A stretch of 64,000 nucleotides of DNA from Cyanocohniella sp. LLY (GTDB lineage: Bacteria; Cyanobacteriota; Cyanobacteriia; Cyanobacteriales; Nostocaceae): NCBI GenBank assembly GCA_022241785.1, contig JAKOMP010000019.1, positions 1-64,000 of the forward strand. The letters run 5' to 3'. The translations under genes were made by a program, and so were the position numbers. Of the stretch, positions 8,918 through 16,870 are shown piece by piece (positions within the stretch are counted from its first letter, which is position 1; every line of letters begins with the position of its first letter). The notes beneath the pieces are model-generated. The model was not told the origin of the DNA. It did no database searches and worked only from the letters and a program-made list of their open reading frames with translations.

Positions 8918-10684
8918 TTACCATCCTCTGGGGAAACCTTCACCGCGAGGATCGGCGGCACCTTCTAAATTGCCGTCTTTGGTGACAACGATCGCGTTAG
9001 CATTACCCCAAGAATTAATCTCATTAATATTGTGTCCGCGACGGCTTAACTCTTGCAAAGTTAGTGCATCTAATCCCCAACGTTCCACACGTAAATTATC
9101 GGGTAACCACTGATGATGTATGCGGGAAACGGACACAGCAGCCCCAATATCCATTTCGTATTCCAGCACATTCAGGATAATTTGTAATACCTGAGTGATG
9201 ATGGTGCTACCACCAGGAGTACCCACCGCCATCCGCAGGCGGCCATTCTCCGTGATCATTGTCGGAGTCATACTAGATAAAGGAGTTTTGCGAGGTGCGA
9301 TCGCATTAGCTTCATTACCTATTAAACCAAAAGCATTTGGCACTCCTGGTGCAACAGCAAAGTCATCCATTTCGTTGTTGAGAATAATCCCTGTCCCTGG
9401 TGTGACGACACTGGCACCAAAGCCTAAGTTAATGGTGAATGTGAGACTGATAGCATTACGTTGTGCATCGACAACGGTTAAATGACTGGTTTCAGGAGAT
9501 TCACTTTTAATGAAAGTGGGAATAGGGAATAGGGAGTGGGGAGTGGGGAAAGAGTTGAAATTTCCTGGCTGAACTTGGGATGCCGGTTTCGCCACTTCCA
9601 TATCAATTTCTTGACGGCGTTTTTGGGCATATTCTGGACTGATTAGTTGTTGTACAGGGACTTTGACAAAATCGGGATCACCTAAATGTACTGAGCGATC
9701 AGCATAAGCAATCTTCATGGCTTCGATCATTAAATGCAAAGCATCGGGATGACGCCAACCTAAAGACTTGAAATCAGTTTCACCAATAATATTTAACATC
9801 TGCAATAAATGAACACCCCCCGATGAAGGTGGTGGCATTGAGCAGATTTTTGCTTGACGGAACTTTCCACACACAGGAGTCCGCCAAATTGGTCTATAAG
9901 CTTTGAGGTCTTCTAGGGTAATTAAACCACCATTTTTGGCCATATCAGAGGCGATCGCCCAAGCAATACCACCTGTGTAAAAACTTTGGGGATTACGAGC
10001 AATTTCTGTGAAAGTCCGAGCCAAATCATGCTGTACCAGTCTTTCTCCTGGTTGATAAAACTCATTATTACGAGTGAAAATTTCCCGCCCTGCTGGATTG
10101 TCGAAAATTGGGTGTCTGGGAGACTCACTGACTTGTAGATAACGAGGAGAGAGAATACGGCGGAGAATATAACCATCTTTAGCTAAAGCGATCGCAGGTT
10201 TCACCACCTCTTGCCAAGGTAAATTACCATAACGACGATGCACTTCATACATACCGGCCACAGTCCCTGGTGTCGCCACCGCCAAATGACCATTGACACT
10301 TGCATTGGGACGCACATTACCTGCTGCATCCAGGTACATATCTTTTGTGGCTTTGATGGGTGCGCGTTCCCGAAAATCTAGCGCTTTGATTTCACCAGTT
10401 TCCCCAGAATGCATCAATAAAAATCCGCCACCACCAATTCCTGCTGAAAAAGGCTCAACTACAGAAATAGCAAAAGTTGTAGCTACTGCTGCATCAATAG
10501 CATTACCACCCTGACGCAACATCGCAATTCCCGCATCACTGGCGAGGGGATGTGCTGAAACAACCATTCCCTTTTGGCTGCGTAGAGGTACTGTAATAGT
10601 TGCTACTGCTGCTTGGTTGCACAAGACAACGCCAAAGGAAAAGACAGTGATAGCAATGCGTCGGGATTTAGTAAAAATACCCAT
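8918..10684 (-). CDS. ggt: Gamma-glutamyltransferase with an in-frame tandem-repeat insertion
   Basis: This enzyme transfers or hydrolyses the gamma-glutamyl group of glutathione, usually in the periplasm. An N-terminal signal sequence is visible (ITVFSFGVVLCNQAAVA). The large-subunit core is clear (GMVVSAHPLASDAGIAMLRQGGNAIDAA, FSAGIGGGGFLLM, DFRERAP). The self-cleavage site and nucleophile Thr fall in ETSHLTVVD at about residue 399, and the small subunit continues with NNEMDDF and PLSSMTPTM, GTPGGSTI. Family members usually have TT at the cleavage site; here it is TS. Immediately before it the chain contains FPTPHSLFPIPTF, which is encoded by a GGGAGTG/GGGAATA short tandem repeat. This keeps the frame and sits in the linker removed from the active site, so activity may survive. 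It is convergent with the small upstream gene in coordinates. Confidence 0.93.
   Translation of the reverse strand: MGIFTKSRRIAITVFSFGVVLCNQAAVATITVPLRSQKGMVVSAHPLASDAGIAMLRQGGNAIDAAVATTFAISVVEPFSAGIGGGGFLLMHSGETGEIKALDFRERAPIKATKDMYLDAAGNVRPNASVNGHLAVATPGTVAGMYEVHRRYGNLPWQEVVKPAIALAKDGYILRRILSPRYLQVSESPRHPIFDNPAGREIFTRNNEFYQPGERLVQHDLARTFTEIARNPQSFYTGGIAWAIASDMAKNGGLITLEDLKAYRPIWRTPVCGKFRQAKICSMPPPSSGGVHLLQMLNIIGETDFKSLGWRHPDALHLMIEAMKIAYADRSVHLGDPDFVKVPVQQLISPEYAQKRRQEIDMEVAKPASQVQPGNFNSFPTPHSLFPIPTFIKSESPETSHLTVVDAQRNAISLTFTINLGFGASVVTPGTGIILNNEMDDFAVAPGVPNAFGLIGNEANAIAPRKTPLSSMTPTMITENGRLRMAVGTPGGSTIITQVLQIILNVLEYEMDIGAAVSVSRIHHQWLPDNLRVERWGLDALTLQELSRRGHNINEINSWGNANAIVVTKDGNLEGAADPRGEGFPRGW
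9517..9557. repeat. Short tandem repeat inside ggt
   Basis: The plus strand reads GGGAATAGGGAATAGGGAGT then GGGGAGTGGGG, the same heptameric family found between genes at 6.4, 31.7 and 49.9 kb. Here it lies within the coding sequence and is translated in frame as a Pro/Phe/Ser/Thr-rich segment a few residues before the autoprocessing Thr. Confidence 0.9.
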
Positions 10685-10716
10685 TTTATAATTTTTTCAG
10701 TAATTATTGATTACTT

Positions 10717-10860
10717 TAACGCCGTGTGCGACTTTCTCTCAGACCTAACCCCCAACCCCTTCCCTACAAGGGAAGGGAGCAAGAATCAAAGCCTCTCTCC
10801 GTTTCGTTTCGGGGAGAGGAATGGAAGCGGGGTTTCAAGAATAAGTCGCACATCGCGTTA
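10717..10860. repeat. MITE-like element with 18-base inverted ends
   Basis: The left end TAACGCCGTGTGCGACTT (10717-10734) matches the complement of the right end (10843-10860) with two mismatches. The interior holds ACCCCTTCCCTACAAGGGAA, itself a small hairpin, and the CCTAACCCCC / GGGGAGAGG pattern common in cyanobacterial intergenic repeats. It has no gene. It lies directly upstream of ggt and could affect its promoter. The remainder of the gap to 11104 shows nothing I can name. Confidence 0.7.
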
Positions 10861-11104
10861 CTTTTAGATACTGTCACCTTTTCGTTCTTTTTCAGCAAGC
10901 CCTAGTAGACTGACACCGCTACAATAGTGTATTAGATATAGGTTGGTTTGACGTAGGAAACCCAAAATCATTGGCAGCGTTGGGTTTTGCAAAATCTCAA
11001 CTACAATTTTTTTGCACGAATTTATGCGATCGCTCATAGCAAATAACAGCGAAATATCACCAGTAGTAGAGATTTAAGCCATTATTTGATGAAGGTTCGT
11101 AAAA

Positions 11105-11626
11105 ATGACACAGGAATTAACTGACCTCAGAAATAGCATTTTACAAGGACGTTACGCAGATGCTTTGGCAATTGTGGATGAGTTAGAGGGGATGAGTAAG
11201 CAAGCAGTTTTGCGTAATATCCAGTCTTATGTAAATATCTTGTTAATTCATTTAATTAAAAATCAAATAGAACAGCGATTAACAAATTCTTGGGTGGCAT
11301 CTATTCGCAACTCGATCCGAGAAATTCAAAAACTGAATACCAAAGAAAATAAAACATCCTATTATGTCAATCAAGATGAATGGGAAATATTGATAGTAGA
11401 GGAAGTAATTGAAGATGCTATAGCTGATGCCAGTGTGGAAGTAATGAATGGTAAATATAATCAATTTCAACTAGCTAAAATTATCAAGAGAACTGAGTTA
11501 ATTGAAACCGCTTTAAAATTTTTAGCTCTTACTTATTCTTATGCAGCAAAAGAAATCCCTACAATTGTGGCAGAAACAATAACTCAGTTACCTGGTGGCG
11601 AAGATTGGCAAGCAGGAAGATGGTGA
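11105..11626 (+). CDS. DUF29 family protein, copy 1 of a tandem pair
   Basis: The 173-residue protein has the DUF29 signature: a short N-terminal helix, an ELEGMSKQ segment, an LLIHLIKNQIEQRLTNSW helix and SIRNSIREIQKL. The function of DUF29 is not established; the family is highly expanded in cyanobacteria. It is nearly identical to the next gene up to the NGKY segment (about residue 118) and then differs sharply. Its last residues (DWQAGRW) are encoded at the edge of the following repeat, which suggests the original 3' end was replaced. The neighbour copy ends GGEIWR. No membrane segment is seen; it is probably cytoplasmic. Confidence 0.8.
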   Translation: MTQELTDLRNSILQGRYADALAIVDELEGMSKQAVLRNIQSYVNILLIHLIKNQIEQRLTNSWVASIRNSIREIQKLNTKENKTSYYVNQDEWEILIVEEVIEDAIADASVEVMNGKYNQFQLAKIIKRTELIETALKFLALTYSYAAKEIPTIVAETITQLPGGEDWQAGRW

Positions 11627-11830
11627 AAAAGCAGGGGGGCAGGGGGCAGGGGAGAAAAACCACCCACAAGGAGGAGCCACTGCGGTGGAAGGGTTTCCCG
11701 ACTTGAGTGGACTGGCGTCAAGTGGCGTTGGGGCTTCTCTACGAGACGCTGCGCGTAGCTTGCTTCTCCGTAGGAGTACAACCACCAGAGCAAGGGAGCT
11801 ATCGCCCACAATTCCACTCGGCTTTAAACC
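11627..11830. repeat. Dispersed repeat between the two DUF29 copies
   Basis: It begins with AAAAAGCAGGGGGGCAGGG, which also occurs in reverse orientation near 30077-30098, and contains GCTTCTCTACGAGACGCTGC (11731-11750), shared with the repeats at 6.4, 30.0 and 44.0 kb. The ORFs on the track here (11584..11817, 11588..11809, 11595..11867) are translations of repeat and are not supported as genes. Confidence 0.75.
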
Positions 11831-11847
11831 TTATCTTTTGGTAAACA

Positions 11848-12357
11848 ATGACACAAGAATTAACTGACCTCAGAAATAGCATTTTACAAGGACGTTACGC
11901 AGATGCTTTGGCAATTGTGGATGAGTTAGAGGGGATGAGTAAGCAAGCAGTTTTGCGTAATATCCAGTCTTATGTAAATATCTTGTTAATTCATTTAATT
12001 AAAAATCAAATAGAACAGCGATTAACAAATTCTTGGATGGCATCTATTCGCAACTCAATCCGAGAAATTCAAAAGCTGAATACCAAAGAAAATAAAATAT
12101 CCTATTATGTCAATCAAGATGAATGGGAAATGTTGATATTAGAAGAAGTAATTGAGGATGCCATCTCTGATGCCAGTGTGGAAGTAATGAATGGTAAATA
12201 TACGCGCTCTCAATTATCAGCCATTGTGGATAAAAACCAATTGATAACTAGAGCAATTCAATTTCTTGATTTAACTTATTCCTATTCGGCCAAGGAATTA
12301 CCAACAATTATGGATAATTATCTAATTCACTTACCTGGAGGAGAAATTTGGCGTTAG
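11848..12357 (+). CDS. DUF29 family protein, copy 2 of a tandem pair
   Basis: The 169-residue DUF29 protein is a recent duplicate of the preceding gene. The first roughly 190 bases differ at about one position, differences accumulate over the next 160 bases, and after the NGKY codons the two are only distantly alike (TRSQLSAIVDKNQLITRAIQFLDLTY here). This pattern fits duplication followed by partial gene conversion or recombination with another family member. Its stop is 7 bases from the convergent Uma2-family gene. The function is unknown. Confidence 0.8.
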   Translation: MTQELTDLRNSILQGRYADALAIVDELEGMSKQAVLRNIQSYVNILLIHLIKNQIEQRLTNSWMASIRNSIREIQKLNTKENKISYYVNQDEWEMLILEEVIEDAISDASVEVMNGKYTRSQLSAIVDKNQLITRAIQFLDLTYSYSAKELPTIMDNYLIHLPGGEIWR

Positions 12358-12364
12358 AAAATAC

Positions 12365-12940
12365 CTAATAAGTTGATAAACTTAAGCTAAGTCCTGGCAA
12401 GACATTTTCACCAGACAACACTCTAGGCAAATCTTGCACTTCTACGTTTTTTCCTGAGCGATAAATTTCTACTTGCTGCTGTTGAGGGTTAATTAACCAT
12501 CCCAAATTTACCCCTGCATCCCTGTATTCCTGCATTTTCTGACGCAGAGTTGCTAAATCATCGGTAGCTGACCTTAATTCCATGACAAAATCTGGTGCTA
12601 TAGGAGGAAATTTACGTTTTTGTTCAGGAGTAAGAGCTTCCCATCGTTCACGTTTTATCCACGCTGCATCAGGAGAAAGGTCTGCACCATTAGGTAATTT
12701 AAATATAGTCGAAGAACTAAAAGTGTAGCCGAGTTTTGTTTGTCGATTCCAGATTCCCAAATCAATAATTAAATCAGCTTCTCGATTCCCGCTTTCTCCT
12801 CCCACAGGTGGCATAATAATTAATTCTCCGGTAGCTGTCCGCTCAAATTTTAACTCCTGATTATTTTGGCATAGCTGATAAAACTGTTCGTCTGTGAGAG
12901 CAACGGTATCTAAGTTTAACTTTAAAGGACTAGTAACCAT
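12365..12940 (-). CDS. Uma2 family (DUF820) PD-(D/E)XK-fold protein
   Basis: The protein matches the Uma2 family, a restriction-endonuclease-fold group that is expanded in cyanobacteria and has no settled biological role. Visible features are LTDEQFYQLCQNNQELKFER, GELIIMPPVGGESG, the putative catalytic segment LSPDAAWIKRERW, then PDFVMELRSATDD and the K in LRQKMQEYRDAG, ending with NPQQQQVEIYR. These give an Asp, a Glu and a Lys in the expected order. The ATG at 12940 is preferred (TAGGTGA upstream) over the GTG used in the ORF track. It is convergent with the second DUF29 gene. Confidence 0.85.
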   Translation of the reverse strand: MVTSPLKLNLDTVALTDEQFYQLCQNNQELKFERTATGELIIMPPVGGESGNREADLIIDLGIWNRQTKLGYTFSSSTIFKLPNGADLSPDAAWIKRERWEALTPEQKRKFPPIAPDFVMELRSATDDLATLRQKMQEYRDAGVNLGWLINPQQQQVEIYRSGKNVEVQDLPRVLSGENVLPGLSLSLSTY

Positions 12941-12968
12941 ATAAATCACCTACTATAAATTGAGCGAT

Positions 12969-12989
12969 AGGGCGGGATATTCCCACCCT
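12969..12989 (-). terminator. Hairpin downstream of icd
   Basis: On the minus strand AGGGTGGGA ATA TCCCGCCCT forms a 9-pair stem with one G-U pair, 10 bases past the icd stop codon. There is no marked T run after it, so this is a probable 3'-end structure and not a textbook terminator. Confidence 0.5.
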
Positions 12990-12998
12990 AATCATCAT

Positions 12999-14420
12999 TT
13001 ATCCAAAATGTTTGATAATTGCGTCGGCAAATTCAGAACACTTTAAAGGCTCTACTGGTGGTTCTAGCAACCTGGCTAAATCATAGGTGACTTGACTACT
13101 AGCGATCGCCTGGCCTAAACCTTTCTTCACTAGGTCTGCGGCTTCTTGCCAACCCATAAATTCCAGCATCATCACACCAGACAAAATCACTGAACCAGGA
13201 TTAATCCGATCTAAGCCGGCGTGTTTGGGTGCGGTGCCGTGGGTAGCTTCAAAGATGGCACAAGCATCGCCAATATTAGCCCCTGGCCCCATTCCTAAAC
13301 CACCAACAATGGCCGCAGCCGCATCAGATAAATAATCACCGTTTAAGTTCATCGTCGCCAGAATCGAATACTCATCGGGTCTGGTTTGGATTTGTTGGAA
13401 AATACTGTCAGCAATCCGGTCATTGACCATGATTTTGTCTTTCCACTGGCCGTTACCGTGGGTTTCCCAAATTGAGTTAAGAACTGTTTCCACTTCTTGG
13501 ACAATTTGCGCCTTTTTCTCTGGTGTCAAGGAATCATAACCAGGGTCAATCTCACGGGCATTATCTTCTGAGGAGATATCAGGATTTTTCTCTTTGTTGC
13601 TTAAAATCCAAGATTCCCTTTCAGTAACGCATTCAGTGCGAAATTCACTGGTTACCAATTCATAACCCCAATCACGAAAAGCGCCTTCGGTGTACTTCAT
13701 AATGTTGCCTTTATGCACCAAGGTCACTTGTTGCTTGTCTTTGGGTAACAGTAAGGCGTGTTTGATGGCGCGTCGTACTAAACGCTGAGAACCAGTTTTA
13801 CTGATGGGTTTGATGCCAATACCCGCATCGAGGGGGATTTGTTTTTTGCCGTGTTCTGGGGTAGCGGGAATGAGTTCTTCGTTGAGAATTTTAATCAAGC
13901 GATCGCCGATTTCACTTCCCTGTTTCCACTCGATACCCAAATAAATATCTTCCGTATTTTCTCGATAAACAATTACATCTAGTTTTTCTGGGTTTTTGTG
14001 GGGCGAGGGTGTACCTGCATAATAACGGCAAGGACGTACACAGGCATACAGATCAAAAATTTGCCGCAGTGCTACATTTAAAGAACGAATCCCACCGCCG
14101 ACGGGAGTAGTCAAGGGGCCTTTTATGGCTACACCGTATTCTTTAATTGCCGTTAAAGTATCCTGAGGTAAATACTGATATGTGCCGTATAAATCACAAG
14201 CCTCATCCCCAGCGTAAACCTTAAACCAACTAATTTGACGTTGATTATTGTATGCCTTGGCTACCGCTGCATCTAGCACTTTTTGGGTAGCAGGCCAAAT
14301 ATCAATACCTGTGCCATCGCCCCGAATAAAAGGGATAATTGGATTGTCAGGCACAATTGGCTCACCATTTTTAAAGGTGATTTTTGTTCCGGCTGTGGGG
14401 GGGATAATCTTGTCGTACAT
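12999..14420 (-). CDS. icd: NADP-dependent isocitrate dehydrogenase
   Basis: Icd converts isocitrate to 2-oxoglutarate, the carbon skeleton for ammonium assimilation and a main nitrogen-status signal in cyanobacteria. The protein has 473 residues, the usual cyanobacterial length, including the group's insert around residues 270-310. Recognised segments are [19 protein letters not shown], the phosphorylation/substrate loop region [20 protein letters not shown], the YRENTEDIY motif, the [10 protein letters not shown] and [13 protein letters not shown] metal-binding region, and the nucleotide-binding [13 protein letters not shown] good ribosome site (CAGGAG) precedes the ATG. I looked for an NtcA box (GTA-N8-TAC) in the 220-base upstream gap and found no exact match. 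Confidence 0.97.
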   Translation of the reverse strand: MYDKIIPPTAGTKITFKNGEPIVPDNPIIPFIRGDGTGIDIWPATQKVLDAAVAKAYNNQRQISWFKVYAGDEACDLYGTYQYLPQDTLTAIKEYGVAIKGPLTTPVGGGIRSLNVALRQIFDLYACVRPCRYYAGTPSPHKNPEKLDVIVYRENTEDIYLGIEWKQGSEIGDRLIKILNEELIPATPEHGKKQIPLDAGIGIKPISKTGSQRLVRRAIKHALLLPKDKQQVTLVHKGNIMKYTEGAFRDWGYELVTSEFRTECVTERESWILSNKEKNPDISSEDNAREIDPGYDSLTPEKKAQIVQEVETVLNSIWETHGNGQWKDKIMVNDRIADSIFQQIQTRPDEYSILATMNLNGDYLSDAAAAIVGGLGMGPGANIGDACAIFEATHGTAPKHAGLDRINPGSVILSGVMMLEFMGWQEAADLVKKGLGQAIASSQVTYDLARLLEPPVEPLKCSEFADAIIKHFG

Positions 14421-14645
14421 ATTTCAAACACTCCTGAACGATACGCCGCCAGTCCAAAATTCTTTCTTTGACAGGCTTGCAGATTTTGCTATGTCTTTTG
14501 TTTACCTAGACACAAGGTGCAGATTTTTCCCTCATTCCCCTTGTACAGTATTTGGGGGTAAACTACTTTTCGCTATCAGTGCTTCACCTTGGAGAACAAT
14601 CGATAGCCAATCACTTTTTCACTGAACGCTAACAAGAGTAATGGC

Positions 14646-15374
14646 ATGACAGACCCAATGATTTTATCAGGCACTGCTAATGACATCGACTCCCTACGAG
14701 AATCGTTAATCGCTGGGTCTCTTCAAGTCCAACAACAGATTATCCCACAGTTAGCTAACTTGGGTAATGAAGGATTAGATGTGTTGATGGAATTTTTACG
14801 GCAACGACGTGATCACCCAGCGACTTGGATCGATGGCAAAACTTATCAAGTCCTCTACAATTCTGATGCACCCCAAGTCAAAGAATTTCTGCAAACAGAC
14901 TTCCCTGAAGGAATTGTACCTCTAAAATCAGAGTCAGGGATTAATTACAATCCCTTGCAACAGCTACTTGCTGTCCAGGATTTCCAAGCAGCAGATCGCA
15001 TGACTATCCAAAATCTGTGTGAACTAGCAGGGCCAACGGCTGTACAAAGAAAATGGTTGTATTTTACTGAAGTAGAAAATGCGCCAATTGTTGATTTACA
15101 AACTATTAACCACCTCTGGATAGTCCACTCCGAGGGCAAGTTTGGCTTTTCGGTGCAGCGCGAAATTTGGTTGAGTTTAGGCAAAAATTGGGATAATTTC
15201 TGGCCGAAAATTGGCTGGAAAAGCGGTAATAACTGGACACGATACCCCAACCAGTTTACCTGGGATTTAAGCGCCCCTAAAGGTCATTTACCCCTGTCTA
15301 ATCAACTACGGGGAGTGCGTGTATTTGCTTCGTTGTTGTCTCACCCGGCTTGGTCTACGAGTGGAAAAAAATAA
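14646..15374 (+). CDS. gun4: GUN4 tetrapyrrole-binding regulator of Mg-chelatase
   Basis: GUN4 binds protoporphyrin IX and Mg-protoporphyrin and stimulates magnesium chelatase at the branch point to chlorophyll. The 242-residue layout matches cyanobacterial GUN4: an N-terminal helical bundle (about residues 1-85, with LRESLIAGSLQVQQQIIPQLANLG) followed by the GUN4 core (about 95-235). Core hallmarks present are YNPLQQLLAVQDFQAADRMT, INHLWIVHSEGKFGFSVQREIW, the WPKIGWKSGNNWTRYP loop and the RGVRVFASLLSHPAW end. It is divergent from icd and followed by an ABC ATPase gene 72 bases on. Confidence 0.93.
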   Translation: MTDPMILSGTANDIDSLRESLIAGSLQVQQQIIPQLANLGNEGLDVLMEFLRQRRDHPATWIDGKTYQVLYNSDAPQVKEFLQTDFPEGIVPLKSESGINYNPLQQLLAVQDFQAADRMTIQNLCELAGPTAVQRKWLYFTEVENAPIVDLQTINHLWIVHSEGKFGFSVQREIWLSLGKNWDNFWPKIGWKSGNNWTRYPNQFTWDLSAPKGHLPLSNQLRGVRVFASLLSHPAWSTSGKK

Positions 15375-15446
15375 TGAATGGTAATCTAAAAGGAGTTTAC
15401 CCGCATCTATCTGCATAAATAGAATATTGACGTTTGAAATCGGCTT

Positions 15447-16589
15447 ATGGCAAAAGTTCAACTAGAAGAAATTAGACGTAGATTTAACAACGTCTCCGCC
15501 ATCGAGGATATTACCTTTGAAATTCCCGATGGCGAGTTTTGGGTATTGGTGGGGCCGTCGGGTTGTGGGAAGTCGACAATTTTACGCACCATCGCCGGCT
15601 TGGAATCTGCCACATCAGGTAATCTGTATATTGGCGATCGCCTGATGAATAATGTCCCTGCTAGACAACGGGATATTGCGATGGTATTCCAAAATTATGC
15701 TTTATATCCGCACATGACGGTGGCGCAAAACATCGCTTTTGGCATGAAAATGCGGAAGGTTGACCCGAAGCTGATTCAAGAACGAGTGGTGAAAGTGGCG
15801 CGATCGCTTTCTTTGGAACACCTACTAGATCGCAAACCCAAACAGCTTTCTGGGGGACAGCAACAACGGGTAGCATTAGGACGAGCGATCGCCCGTGAAC
15901 CCCAAGTATTTTTACTAGATGAACCTCTGTCTAATTTAGATGCCCAGTTACGCGATGATACTAGAGCAGAGTTAAAACAGTTACATCACCAGTTGGGAAT
16001 TACTACTATATATGTGACCCATGATCAAGTCGAGGCAATGACCTTGGCTGATAAGATTGTGGTGCTGGAACGGGGTAAAATTCAACAAATTGGTGATCCC
16101 CAAGGTATTTACGCGCGTCCAGCTAATCGCATGGTGGCAACTTTTTTGGGGAATCCTCCCATGAATATTTTGCCTGCAATTTATCAAAATAATGTGTTTG
16201 ATGTGAATGGCCAGTCGTTGAGTGTTCCACCTATGGTGAGGGAACAGGTGCAGTTACGTCAAGGTCAAACTTTTGATTTGGGGATTCGTCCTGAGCATAT
16301 TTATATTGACGAACCGCCAAGTCGCCCGCGCGCAGCGATGCCCGTAAGGGCTGTAGAACGCCAAGAAAAGGATAATAATCAGTTGCTGGTTGAGGTGCAG
16401 GTGGTGGAACCTCTAGGAAGAGAGACTTTGATTCGCGCTAGTTTACCGGGTTTGACTTCGGTGTTGAATATTCAGACTAATGCCAATGTCCGGCCGCGTC
16501 CAGGCGATCGCTTGTCTCTACAATTAGATTTAAGTCAGTTGTTTGTTTTTGATCCTAAAACTGGTGATCGAATTTCGCCTTTAGATTAG
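15447..16589 (+). CDS. ABC transporter ATPase, MalK/UgpC type
   Basis: This is the ATP-hydrolysing subunit of a sugar or sugar-phosphate importer. The Walker A is GPSGCGKST (about residues 34-42), the Q-loop VFQNYALYPHMT, the signature LSGGQQQR, the Walker B VFLLDEPLSNLDAQLR and the switch His in TIYVTHDQVEAMT. A C-terminal TOBE/MalK regulatory domain follows (about residues 240-380, with FDLGIRPEHIYI and VEPLGRETLIRA). No permease or binding-protein genes are adjacent, so it may serve several importers as multitasking MsiK-type ATPases do. The substrate cannot be told from here. Confidence 0.9.
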   Translation: MAKVQLEEIRRRFNNVSAIEDITFEIPDGEFWVLVGPSGCGKSTILRTIAGLESATSGNLYIGDRLMNNVPARQRDIAMVFQNYALYPHMTVAQNIAFGMKMRKVDPKLIQERVVKVARSLSLEHLLDRKPKQLSGGQQQRVALGRAIAREPQVFLLDEPLSNLDAQLRDDTRAELKQLHHQLGITTIYVTHDQVEAMTLADKIVVLERGKIQQIGDPQGIYARPANRMVATFLGNPPMNILPAIYQNNVFDVNGQSLSVPPMVREQVQLRQGQTFDLGIRPEHIYIDEPPSRPRAAMPVRAVERQEKDNNQLLVEVQVVEPLGRETLIRASLPGLTSVLNIQTNANVRPRPGDRLSLQLDLSQLFVFDPKTGDRISPLD

Positions 16590-16608
16590 CGATCGCTTGG
16601 GGGAAAAT

Positions 16609-16764
16609 TTAACTAGTAGGCACAAGTTTAAATCCTGTAGCGTTCAGGATTTCCGTGTCGCCTTTTTTGACGATGAGGGTGGGAGAAGCATTACCATCTT
16701 CTGTAATCGCTTGTGACAAATGTAGCGATAATCTCCATTTACCCAACCTGTAAACCCGGATTTC
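16609..16764 (-). pseudogene. Possible C-terminal gene remnant
   Basis: A 51-codon open frame without a start reads GKWRLSLHLSQAITEDG then SPTLIVKKGDTEILN and GFKLVPTS before a stop. Its composition looks like genuine protein with a beta-strand pattern, unlike the surrounding DNA, and it is blocked upstream by a stop. It may be the tail of a deleted gene. I do not recognise the family, and chance is not excluded. Confidence 0.3.
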
Positions 16765-16870
16765 TCATAAATAATAAGAACATAAGTGAAGTCAGGTTGT
16801 CAGCCGTTAATTCGCACCTATATTTAGACAATTACTCAAACCTGATTTTGAGCCAAAGGTTAATCAACAG

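Noticed and set aside
11584-11867. Three ORFs of 73-90 residues between the DUF29 copies
   Set aside because: They are translations of dispersed repeat sequence on both strands with low-complexity Pro/Ala/Gly or Arg composition.
14421-14645. NtcA-type box upstream of icd
   Set aside because: No exact GTA-N8-TAC was found; the near matches (for example GTA followed by TAA) are too weak.
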